The translations under genes were made by a program, and so were the position numbers. The notes beneath the pieces were generated by a model that did not search any database, was not told the DNA's origin, and saw only the letters and a list, made by a program, of their open reading frames with translations. Of a DNA stretch of 15,257 nt, positions 9,373 through 15,257 are shown piece by piece (position 1 is the stretch's first letter; every line of letters begins with the position of its first letter). This DNA comes from JAGQTE01 sp964648005. Its GTDB lineage: Bacteria; Actinomycetota; Acidimicrobiia; Acidimicrobiales; Acidimicrobilacustridaceae. Location of the stretch: positions 1-15,257 of the forward strand of contig CAZYKR010000083.1 of assembly GCA_964648005.1 (NCBI GenBank). Reading direction: 5' to 3'.

Positions 9373-9398
9373 AATCGCGGAAGATCGCGGCAGATTCT

Positions 9399-9446
9399 CG
9401 CGCCATTTTCGCGCCATCATGCCGCGCCATCCGAGCACGCTGAGTG
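9399..9446 (-). repeat. CGCGCCAT cluster B with CAC-N5-GTG motif
   Basis: Three exact CGCGCCAT copies start at 9399, 9410 and 9423 (spacings 11 and 13), followed by CAC-GCTGA-GTG at 9436-9446. Its orientation matches clusters A and C, and its spacing is identical to cluster C at 15130. It lies 40 bases after the end of the arabinofuranosidase gene rather than directly behind a tRNA. Confidence 0.72.
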
Positions 9447-9486
9447 GCCAGCCTCTTCGACCGCCCGCCAGTCCTGGGAACACCCG

Positions 9487-10983
9487 TCACCGGTCGGCTT
9501 CGATGCTGACGGCGACGAAGGAGTGGGGCGGGAGGTCGAAGACCGTGGTGCCGGCGTCGTTGATCGCGAGCTCGGCCTCCTCCGGACGGACCTCGTTCGG
9601 GCGGTCCCAGTTGTTCGCATCGTGGGGAGACCCGCCAGTGAGGATCTCGCCCGTGGCGGCGCTGCACCTGCGGCCAGGGAGCTCGACGCGGACGGGTGCG
9701 GCCGACTCTGGCGAGCGGTTGACGGCGAAGACCTGCACCACGTGGTCAGTGCCGATGATCGCCGCGGCGTACACGACCGGGACGGCTCCGTGGGTGCGAG
9801 TCTGCACCGTGGGTCCTTCGAGGGCGACGCGCAGGGAGGTCCCAGCGCGGCGGTCGGAGATCATGCGGAACGGGTGGTAGATGGTCTGGAGGAGCAGGTC
9901 GTCACCGCGGGTGAGGATCGGGGCGATGACGTTGACGATCTGGGCGAGGTTCGCGATCTTCACGACGTCGGCGTGGCGGATGAAGCTCATGAGGAACTGG
10001 GCGACGACGAGGGCGTCGGCGAGGTCGTAGGTCTCCTCGAGCAGGTGCGGGGCGCGCTGCCAGTTGCCGTCCATGTCGAAGTTGCGGTACCAGACGTTCC
10101 ACTCGTCGAAGCACAGGTAGGCGCGCTTCTTGCTGCGGGTGGCGGCCTGGACCGTTCGGCAGATGGCGTCGGCCTGGTCGATCTGGCGGTCGATGGCGGC
10201 CCCGACGGCGAGGTAGTCGTCGAGGTCGCCGGCCATGTTGCCGACGTAGCGGTGCAGGCTCAGGTAGTCGGCGTGATCGCCGACGATCTCGAGGACCTGA
10301 CGGTCCCAGGTGCCGTAGGTGAGCGAGTCGATCATCGACGAGCCGCAGGCGACGGTCTCGATGGTGGGGTCGACCAGCTTCATCTGCATGGCGGCCTGCT
10401 GGGCGAGGCGGCCGTAGGTCTCGGCGGGGACGTGGCCGAGCTGCCACGGCCCGTCCATCTCGTTGCCGAGGCACCACAGCGGTACCCGCCACGGCTCGGG
10501 CCGGCCGTTGGCGGCGCGCGCATCCGCCCACTGGGTGCCGGTCGGGGCGTTGCTGTACTCGACCCAATCGGCGGCCTCCTCAGGGGTGCCGGTGCCGAGG
10601 TTGACGGCCAGCATCGGGGTCCACCCGACCCGTTCCGCGAGGTCGAGGAACTCGTGGGTGCCGAAGGTGTTGGGCTCGGCGCTCTTCCACGCCGGTTCGC
10701 GCACGACGGGCCGCTGGTCGGCGGGGCCGATGCCGTCGCGCCAGTGGTAGCCGGACACGAAGTTGCCGCCGGGCCAGCGCATCGCCGTCATCTTCAGGCG
10801 GTCGAGGGCGTGGAGGACATCGGTGCGATTGCCGTGGTCGTCGGCGTGTGCGCTGGTGGGGTCGTGCACGCCTTCGTAGACGGCGCGGCCGAGGTGTTCG
10901 AGGAAGCCGCCGAAGATGCGATCGTCGACCGGTCCGACCGTGAGCGCGGGGTGGACGGTGATGGTGGTGATCGGCACGGTCAT
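9487..10983 (-). CDS. GH51 alpha-L-arabinofuranosidase
   Basis: This 498-residue glycoside hydrolase of family 51 (abfA-like) removes terminal alpha-L-arabinofuranosyl groups from arabinan, arabinoxylan or arabinogalactan, or from small glycosides. It is a retaining enzyme: the acid/base is E175 in CLGNEMDG and the nucleophile E294 in CFDEWNVWY. The conserved WPGGNFVSGYHWRDGIG segment (about 70-86) lies at the active-site rim, and a C-terminal beta domain follows the TIM barrel. Length is normal and there is no signal peptide, so it should act in the cytoplasm on imported oligosaccharides. The start is ATG at 10983, overlapping the upstream TetR stop as ATGA (10980-10983). No sugar transporter or arabinose catabolic gene is nearby. 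Cluster B repeats follow its stop. Confidence 0.95.
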   Translation of the reverse strand: MTVPITTITVHPALTVGPVDDRIFGGFLEHLGRAVYEGVHDPTSAHADDHGNRTDVLHALDRLKMTAMRWPGGNFVSGYHWRDGIGPADQRPVVREPAWKSAEPNTFGTHEFLDLAERVGWTPMLAVNLGTGTPEEAADWVEYSNAPTGTQWADARAANGRPEPWRVPLWCLGNEMDGPWQLGHVPAETYGRLAQQAAMQMKLVDPTIETVACGSSMIDSLTYGTWDRQVLEIVGDHADYLSLHRYVGNMAGDLDDYLAVGAAIDRQIDQADAICRTVQAATRSKKRAYLCFDEWNVWYRNFDMDGNWQRAPHLLEETYDLADALVVAQFLMSFIRHADVVKIANLAQIVNVIAPILTRGDDLLLQTIYHPFRMISDRRAGTSLRVALEGPTVQTRTHGAVPVVYAAAIIGTDHVVQVFAVNRSPESAAPVRVELPGRRCSAATGEILTGGSPHDANNWDRPNEVRPEEAELAINDAGTTVFDLPPHSFVAVSIEADR

Positions 10984-11615
10984 CGGCGTCGCGTCACAGC
11001 TCGTGGCGGTTGGGGGTGGGTTGCGGCCACGGCGGTGCCGACCCAGCGGCGCAGGTACTCGCGCAGCTCGGGCCCCGAGCGTGCCGGGGAACCGGGGTCG
11101 ACCACGAACGACTGGACCATGCGCAGCATGTGCTCGACGAGGCCGTTCAGCTCGATGTCGTCGTAGCCGTGCGCGGCCCAGTCAACGGGGAACCGCTGAA
11201 CGATCGAGCGACCGAGCGCGAGCGCGGGCTCGGAGGTGACACCCCAGCTGTAGATGCTGACCCGCCCGGGGCTGAGCAGCAGACCCACGTACGGCTCGTG
11301 CGGGAGCTGCTCGAGTGTGAACGCGACCGCTTCGACCACCGCGTCCTGCGGCGCCCGCCGGCGCCGGCCCAGGTGCGCCTCCACGCGATCGAGGAACGCC
11401 GCGGCCGAGGCGATCGCCGTCGCGACGAGCAGATCGTCGGTGGTGCGGAAGTACCGGTAGACGGTCTGACGGGTGACGCCCAACTCACGAGCGACGTCGG
11501 AGATGCCGGTGTCCGGTCCCTGCCGATCGATGCAGACCCGGGCGGCATCGAGGATCCGCCGCACCGCGTCCTCGTCGCTCGCCGGAAGATCACCGGACCA
11601 TCCGTGCTGTCTCAT
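10980..11615 (-). CDS. TetR-family transcriptional regulator (second cluster)
   Basis: This 211-residue regulator has an N-terminal helix-turn-helix at about residues 37-56 (GISDVARELGVTRQTVYRYF), followed by a helical ligand-binding domain. The start is ATG at 11615, with GGAGGA at 11619-11624. Its stop overlaps the arabinofuranosidase start (ATGA), so both are translated together. It faces the Rieske oxygenase gene across a 126-base intergenic region holding GAGTGTA half-sites at 11654-11699, and probably controls both directions. TetR proteins more often govern oxidative or lipid pathways than sugar hydrolases, so the oxygenase operon may be the main target. The ligand is unknown. Confidence 0.92.
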   Translation of the reverse strand: MRQHGWSGDLPASDEDAVRRILDAARVCIDRQGPDTGISDVARELGVTRQTVYRYFRTTDDLLVATAIASAAAFLDRVEAHLGRRRRAPQDAVVEAVAFTLEQLPHEPYVGLLLSPGRVSIYSWGVTSEPALALGRSIVQRFPVDWAAHGYDDIELNGLVEHMLRMVQSFVVDPGSPARSGPELREYLRRWVGTAVAATHPQPPRAVTRRR

Positions 11616-11653
11616 GAGTCCTCCAGCGCCGGCGGGTCACGCACGACGACGAC

Positions 11654-11699
11654 CATACACTCGGCCGGGCTTGACCGCACAGATGGAGTGTAGTGTATG
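11654..11699. promoter_or_regulatory. Operator with GAGTGTA/CATACACT half-sites
   Basis: CATACACT (11654-11661) has a perfect inverted partner AGTGTATG (11692-11699). The half-site GAGTGTA also appears on the minus strand at 11656-11662 and on the plus strand at 11686-11692. This arrangement is a likely binding site for the adjacent TetR protein. A possible minus-strand -10, TATGGT (11652-11657), overlaps the left half-site. Confidence 0.6.
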
Positions 11700-11701
11700 T
11701 T
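11671..11701 (+). promoter_or_regulatory. Candidate sigma70-type promoter of the Rieske-P450 operon
   Basis: TTGACC (11671-11676) is a good -35 element. TATGTT (11696-11701) can act as a -10 with a 19-base spacer; TGTATG gives a 17-base spacer but a poorer match. The right-hand operator half-sites cover the -10 region, so a bound repressor would block polymerase. The Rieske gene's start is 40 bases further on. Confidence 0.45.
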
Positions 11702-11741
11702 CAGGGCTGGCAGGCCGTGCCCGTGTCGAGGGGGGAAAGAG

Positions 11742-12923
11742 ATGACGTTGACCGCACCGTCCGCCGGGGTCTGCCCGTTGGATGAGCAGCTCACCCGCCG
11801 GGCCCTCGACCACGTCCTCGCTGGCACCACCGACATGGCCGGCGATGTCCTGCGCGTTCCGCTCGGTTACTACCGCGACCCGGACGTGCTGCGGCGGGAA
11901 CGCGCCGAGATCCTCGAGGTCACGCCCCTGGCGCTGGCACCGACGGCCCAGCTGCCGGCGCCGCACGACTTCGTGGTGCGTGAGGTGCTCGGTCGGTCCG
12001 TGCTGATCAGCCGCGGCGACGACGGCGTCGCGAGGGTGTTCCTCAACTACTGCCGCCACCGTGGCGCTCGGCCCGCCGAGGGCTGCGGCAGCGCCCGGCG
12101 CCACACCTGCCCGTACCACGCGTGGAGCTACGACAGCGGCGGCGAGCTCGTCGGGATCCCCGGCAAGGAGGGGTTCACCGGCATCGACCCCGCCGAGCAC
12201 GGCCTGGTCGAGCTGCCGTCGCAGGAGCGCCACGGGTTCATCTGGGCGGTGCTCACCGCCGGCGCGCCGATCGATCTCGACGAGCACCTCGGCCCGCTCG
12301 GGGACGAACTTGCCCGGTGGCGCTACGACTCCTACGGATACCTCACCGAACGCGAGTTCACCTCGGACGTCAACTGGAAGAACGCAATGGAAGCGTTCGC
12401 TGAGGGCTACCACTTCCCCTACGTCCACGGCCAGAGCGTCATCGGCCAGAACACCGTGGCCAACACCTCGGTGCACGACACCTTCGGCCGCCACCACCGA
12501 CTCGGGTTCCCGTTCAACTGGATCACCGCCCTCGACGCCGACGCCGACGCCAACGGCGACTGGGATCCCCGGTCCCAGATGGGTGTCATCTACTGGATTT
12601 ACCCGAACCTCGTGCTGGCCAACAGCCCCGTCGGCGTCGAGATCATCGACATCCTCCCCGCCGACGACCCCGTCAGCTGCGTCGTCCGTCACGGCTGGAT
12701 GGCCACGAGCCCTGCGACCACCGACGACGAGCGCGCCGGCTACGAGGCGATCTACGAGCAGGTGCACCACGCCATCCGCGTCGAGGACTTCACGATGCTG
12801 CCCAGCTGCGGCGACGGGGTGCGCCACGGCCAACACGACCACATGGTCATCGGCCGCAACGAGATCGGCGTCCAACACCTCATCGCCATCCTCGCGGCCG
12901 ACCTCGATATCACCCTCGGCTGA
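11742..12923 (+). CDS. Rieske non-haem iron oxygenase, alpha (catalytic) subunit
   Basis: This 393-residue ring-hydroxylating-oxygenase-type protein has a [2Fe-2S] Rieske centre with ligands C104, H106, C123 and H126 (NYCRHRG ... CPYHAW). Its mononuclear iron site shows the E221-xx-H224-xxxx-H229 motif in AEGYHFPYVH; the third ligand is probably the Asp in RVEDFTML near the C terminus. Such enzymes mono- or dihydroxylate aromatic or alicyclic compounds, or demethylate, using electrons from a reductase and often a ferredoxin; neither is in the window. The start is ATG at 11742, preceded by GGGGGAAAGAG; an upstream ATG at 11697 would overlap the promoter and operator. It is the first gene of the rightward operon, 5 bases before the isomerase-like gene. 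The substrate is unknown. Confidence 0.92.
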   Translation: MTLTAPSAGVCPLDEQLTRRALDHVLAGTTDMAGDVLRVPLGYYRDPDVLRRERAEILEVTPLALAPTAQLPAPHDFVVREVLGRSVLISRGDDGVARVFLNYCRHRGARPAEGCGSARRHTCPYHAWSYDSGGELVGIPGKEGFTGIDPAEHGLVELPSQERHGFIWAVLTAGAPIDLDEHLGPLGDELARWRYDSYGYLTEREFTSDVNWKNAMEAFAEGYHFPYVHGQSVIGQNTVANTSVHDTFGRHHRLGFPFNWITALDADADANGDWDPRSQMGVIYWIYPNLVLANSPVGVEIIDILPADDPVSCVVRHGWMATSPATTDDERAGYEAIYEQVHHAIRVEDFTMLPSCGDGVRHGQHDHMVIGRNEIGVQHLIAILAADLDITLG

Positions 12924-12928
12924 GCACC

Positions 12929-13788
12929 ATGGCCGGAGCCTCGCCCGCGCTGCGCCGCGACCTCAACATCGGGACCACCTGGTCGCTGCCCGACTGGAGC
13001 ATCGGCCCGCGAGGCGACGAACAGGCCGTGCTCGAAGCCGCCCGCGCCGCCGGCTACGAAGGGATCCAGGGTGCCGACCCCCAGCGCTGCCGCGACCTCG
13101 GCCTCGTCCCCACCACCTTCGCGATCCAGCCCGAGCCGTGCGCTGGGCCGATCAGGGCTTCGCCTGCTGCACGATCCTGCTCGGCACCGGCGTCCAAGAC
13201 GACGACACCGCGCACCGGCTTGTCGAGGAGGTGCTCAATGCCAGCACCACCGCCGGCATCCCGCTCTACGTCGAGACGCATCGGGCCACGGTCACCCAGG
13301 ACCTGTGGCGCACGGTCCGCCTCGTCGAGCGCTTTCCCGAGCTGCGCTTCAACGGCGACTTCTCCCACTGGTACACCGGCCACGAGATGACCTTCGGCGA
13401 CTTCGACGCCAAGGTCGAGCTCCTGGCCCCGGTCCTCGAACGGGTCCGCTACCTCCACGGCCGCATCGGCACACCGGGCTGCATCCAGGTCGACGTCGGT
13501 GACGGCCACGCCGAGGCGGTGCCGTCGGTCTCGCACTTCCAGACCCTGTGGACCCGAGCCTTCGCCGGGTTCTTGGCGAACGCCGCCGACGACCCGGTTC
13601 CCGCCGCCGAGCTGCGGATCGGCTTCGCCCCCGAACTGCTCCCGCCAGAGCTCGGCTACGCCCGCATCGTCCCGGGGCCCGACGGTCAGCCCCGAGAGGA
13701 AGGCGACCGCTGGGCCCAAGCACACGTGCTCACGAACATCGCCGAGGAGTGCTTCGCCGCCGCAGCCACCGACGACGTCGAGCGATGA
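12929..13788 (+). pseudogene. Sugar-phosphate isomerase/epimerase-like TIM-barrel gene, frameshifted
   Basis: Residues 1-70 read from ATG at 12929 (DLNIGTTWSLPDW ... TTFAIQPEP, to 13138). The remaining family-like sequence (RWADQGFACCTILLGTG ... LYVETHRATVTQDLWRTV ... FNGDFSHWYTGHEM ... RYLHGRIGTPG) continues from 13141 in another frame to TGA at 13786-13788. The total of 860 bases is not a multiple of three. The ETH, NGDFSH and HGR segments match the metal-binding core of xylose-isomerase-like TIM barrels. Left uncorrected, the first frame ends at 13390 as a 153-residue product, nonsense after residue 70. Two extra bases or a small non-triplet deletion would explain it; a natural mutation and a sequencing error are equally possible. 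It follows the Rieske gene by 5 bases and overlaps the next P450 start (ATGA). Family call moderate, frameshift clear. Confidence 0.75.
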
Positions 13789-15038
13789 CCGCACGCCCGC
13801 CACGAGAGGATCCACCAACCTTGCCGTTCGATCTCGATGACCCCGGCCTGCTGTTCCGCGACGACGTCCTCGCCGACCCCCGTCCGCTCTACGCCGAGCT
13901 CCGCCGGCGCGCTGCCATCTGCAAACTCACCGGGCAGGACACCTACCTCGTCTCGGACCCCGCGCTGATCCGTGACGCCGTCGCCCGCACCGAGGACTTC
14001 TCCTCGAACATGGTCAGCGTGATCCACCGCAGCAGCGACGGCCGCGCCGCCCCGTTCCCCATGCTGCCCTTCGGCGACCCGAACAACGTCCTCGCCGTCG
14101 CCGATCCACCCGACCACACCCGTCACCGCAAGCTGCTCCAGACCCACCTCAGCCCCGCAGCCGTCGCCGGACTCGAACCGGTCGTGCGCGACCTCACCGT
14201 CGAACGCCTCGCTCCGATCGTCGCCGCCGGACGCGGCGACGCCGTCGCGCAGCTCGCCGACCCGATCCCCGCGGCCATGATCTGCGAGCTGCTCGGGCTC
14301 CCGAGCAGCGACGCCGACCGGCTCGTCCCCCACGTCCTCGGCGTCGGCGAGCTCCTCGACGGCCTCGCCGACGAGGACGGCATGACCCGCGCCGGCCTCG
14401 CCGCGATGGAGCTGGCCGGCTACGCCGCGGCAATCCTCGACCAGCAGCAAGCGCAGCCCGCCAGCAACCGGTCCCCGCTGCTCAGCGCCATGCTCGACGG
14501 GATCGACACCGGCGAGATCACCACCGACGAGGCCGTCGGCATGCTCATGCAGCTCTTCACCGCCGGCACCGAGACCACCCAGAGCCTCACCGCTACCACC
14601 ATCGACCTCCTCGCCCGCGACGCCGACCGCCAAGCCGCGCTGCGAGCCGATCCAGACGGCATACCCGACGCGCTCGAGGACATCCTCCGGGTCGACGGCC
14701 CGTTCCAGTTCCACTACCGGTGGACACCGCACGACACCCAGCTCGGCGACCGCGCCGTCCCCGCCGGGAGCCGGGTCCTGCTCCTGTGGTCGGCCGCGAA
14801 CCAGACCATCGACCACGAAGCCCGGGACCGTTCCAGCTGGCCCAGTCCGCACTTCGCCTTCGGTCGCGGCATCCACTTCTGCATCGGCGCCGCCCTCGCC
14901 CGCCTCGAAGCCCGCGTCATGATCGAGGAGCTCCTCGCCCACACCACCTCGTTCCGCCTCGATCCCGGGCAGCCCCCCGCCCGACGACCGAGCATCATGC
15001 TGCGCCGCCACGGCTCCCTCCCGATCCTGATCGGATAG
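13785..15038 (+). CDS. Cytochrome P450 with atypical K-helix and shortened pre-haem region
   Basis: This 417-residue soluble P450 has the I-helix motif AGTETT (260-265) and the haem loop FGRGIHFCIG with ligand Cys366. Two features are odd. At the normally invariant ExxR position the sequence is D299-I-L-R302, Asp replacing Glu. Between the K' region (SAAN, 336-339) and the haem loop (HFAFG, 356-360) only 16 residues occur, QTIDHEARDRSSWPSP, without the usual xRDPxxFxxPxxF meander. In the +1 frame the same DNA (about 14804-14848) reads PGPFQLAQS, meander-like, which hints at a compensating frameshift pair. The start is ATG at 13785, overlapping the preceding stop as ATGA; the frame is open further upstream but lies inside the isomerase-like gene. 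It is the last gene of the Rieske operon. Redox partners are not present. Confidence 0.88.
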   Translation: MTARPPREDPPTLPFDLDDPGLLFRDDVLADPRPLYAELRRRAAICKLTGQDTYLVSDPALIRDAVARTEDFSSNMVSVIHRSSDGRAAPFPMLPFGDPNNVLAVADPPDHTRHRKLLQTHLSPAAVAGLEPVVRDLTVERLAPIVAAGRGDAVAQLADPIPAAMICELLGLPSSDADRLVPHVLGVGELLDGLADEDGMTRAGLAAMELAGYAAAILDQQQAQPASNRSPLLSAMLDGIDTGEITTDEAVGMLMQLFTAGTETTQSLTATTIDLLARDADRQAALRADPDGIPDALEDILRVDGPFQFHYRWTPHDTQLGDRAVPAGSRVLLLWSAANQTIDHEARDRSSWPSPHFAFGRGIHFCIGAALARLEARVMIEELLAHTTSFRLDPGQPPARRPSIMLRRHGSLPILIG

Positions 15039-15044
15039 GTGAAT

Positions 15045-15077
15045 GCCGGACACCAGCGAATGGGATCCCCGTCCGGC
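15045..15077 (+). terminator. Inverted repeat after the second P450 gene
   Basis: GCCGGAC (15045-15051) and GTCCGGC (15071-15077) form a perfect 7-bp stem with a 19-base loop, starting 6 bases after the stop codon. The loop contains the palindrome GGGATCCC. There is no T-tract. It is a plausible operon end. Confidence 0.45.
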
Positions 15078-15129
15078 CCCAGGGCATCGCGACGTGCGAC
15101 CCCTCAGCGGCCCCGACACAGGGTCCAAC

Positions 15130-15175
15130 CGCGCCATTTCCGCGCCATTTTCCCGCGCCATCCCACTCTCAGTGG
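15130..15175 (-). repeat. CGCGCCAT cluster C with CCAC-N5-GTGG hairpin, downstream of the second tRNA-Val
   Basis: Three exact CGCGCCAT copies start at 15130, 15141 and 15154 (spacings 11 and 13, the same as cluster B), followed by CCAC-TCTCA-GTGG at 15163-15175. The tRNA-Val copy begins 33 bases further, close to the 29-base distance in cluster A. Confidence 0.75.
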
Positions 15176-15207
15176 CCACCAGTCCGAGCGTTCCACGGAG
15201 GAGCGAG

Positions 15208-15257
15208 TGGGCGATGGCAGACTCGAACTGCCGACCTCCTGCGTGTGAAGCAGGCGC
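15208..15257 (-). tRNA. tRNA-Val (anticodon CAC), second copy, 5' part beyond the window
   Basis: Fifty bases are visible: the end of the D stem, the anticodon arm CCTGC-TTCACAC-GCAGG, the variable loop, the T arm GGCAG/CTGCC and the 3' acceptor strand ATCGCCC plus discriminator A. They are identical to the corresponding part of 9123-9196, as are the three flanking bases 15205-15207. The first 24 bases of the tRNA lie outside the window, so completeness cannot be judged: it may be a full gene or a 3' attachment-site fragment. Confidence 0.9.

Larger units (their letters stand above)
8997..9486. other. Gene-poor boundary region between the two clusters
   Basis: This 490-base stretch holds no convincing protein gene. 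It contains, from left to right: the hairpin at 9001-9017, the first CGCGCCAT cluster (9035-9079), a 5-bp stem-loop (9080-9094), tRNA-Val (9123-9196), short direct and inverted repeats (9283-9372), and the second CGCGCCAT cluster (9399-9430). Open frames crossing it consist of repeat and tRNA translation and should not be annotated as genes. Confidence 0.75.

Noticed and set aside
12061..12928. A long plus-strand frame through the Rieske gene joined to the second half of the isomerase-like gene.
   Set aside because: Within the Rieske gene this frame is low-complexity Ser/Thr/Arg/Pro shadow sequence. Only the part after 13141 looks like a protein family.
13686..15179. A 497-codon minus-strand open frame opposite the second P450.
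   Set aside because: It is an antisense shadow composed mainly of Gly, Val, Glu and Ala and runs through the repeat cluster; the plus strand carries I-helix and haem-binding motifs.
15039..15248. A short plus-strand open frame after the second P450 ending in a peptide from the tRNA region.
   Set aside because: Its end is antisense tRNA translation and the rest covers the hairpin and CGCGCCAT cluster; there is no ribosome binding site.

Overview
The window is high-GC DNA with very long open frames, GC-ending codons, strong GGAGG-type ribosome binding sites and frequent ATGA gene overlaps. This fits an actinobacterium. The redox enzymes (P450, Baeyer-Villiger monooxygenase, Rieske oxygenase, diiron proteins) and TetR regulators suggest a free-living lipid, steroid or terpenoid degrader. 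An Acidimicrobiia-like or mycobacterium-like source is possible, but I cannot fix the taxon from sequence alone.

Layout. (1) 1-731: a 5'-truncated IS256-family transposase, ending near a perfect hairpin. (2) 864-8996: a divergent gene cluster read outwards from an intergenic operator at about 5590-5630. Leftward run a TetR regulator, a PF10118-type metal-dependent hydrolase, a cytochrome P450 and a Baeyer-Villiger monooxygenase. Rightward run an ABC1/UbiB-family atypical kinase, an alpha/beta hydrolase and a diiron ferritin-like protein, joined by ATGA overlaps. A coherent reading is P450 hydroxylation, ketone formation by a dehydrogenase encoded elsewhere, Baeyer-Villiger oxidation to an ester, and ester cleavage by the alpha/beta hydrolase. 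This pathway is inferred; the substrate is unknown.

(3) 8997-9486: a gene-poor segment with a tRNA-Val(CAC) on the minus strand, two clusters of the iterated octamer CGCGCCAT, and a 15-bp inverted repeat. (4) 9487-15038: a second divergent cluster around a promoter/operator at 11654-11701. Leftward run a TetR regulator and a GH51 alpha-L-arabinofuranosidase. Rightward run a Rieske oxygenase, a TIM-barrel isomerase-like gene with a frameshift, and a second P450 with unusual core motifs. (5) 15039-15257: a hairpin, a third CGCGCCAT cluster, and the 3' part of a second tRNA-Val(CAC), cut by the window edge.

The most unusual structure is region 4. This 6.1-kb gene set lies between two same-strand tRNA-Val(CAC) copies that are identical over the 53 bases visible. 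Each copy is followed, in its direction of transcription, by a CAC-N5-GTG hairpin and then by helically phased CGCGCCAT copies; a third such cluster lies just inside the left boundary. This looks like a tRNA-bounded genomic-island module or a tRNA-linked repeat family. No integrase is present in the window.
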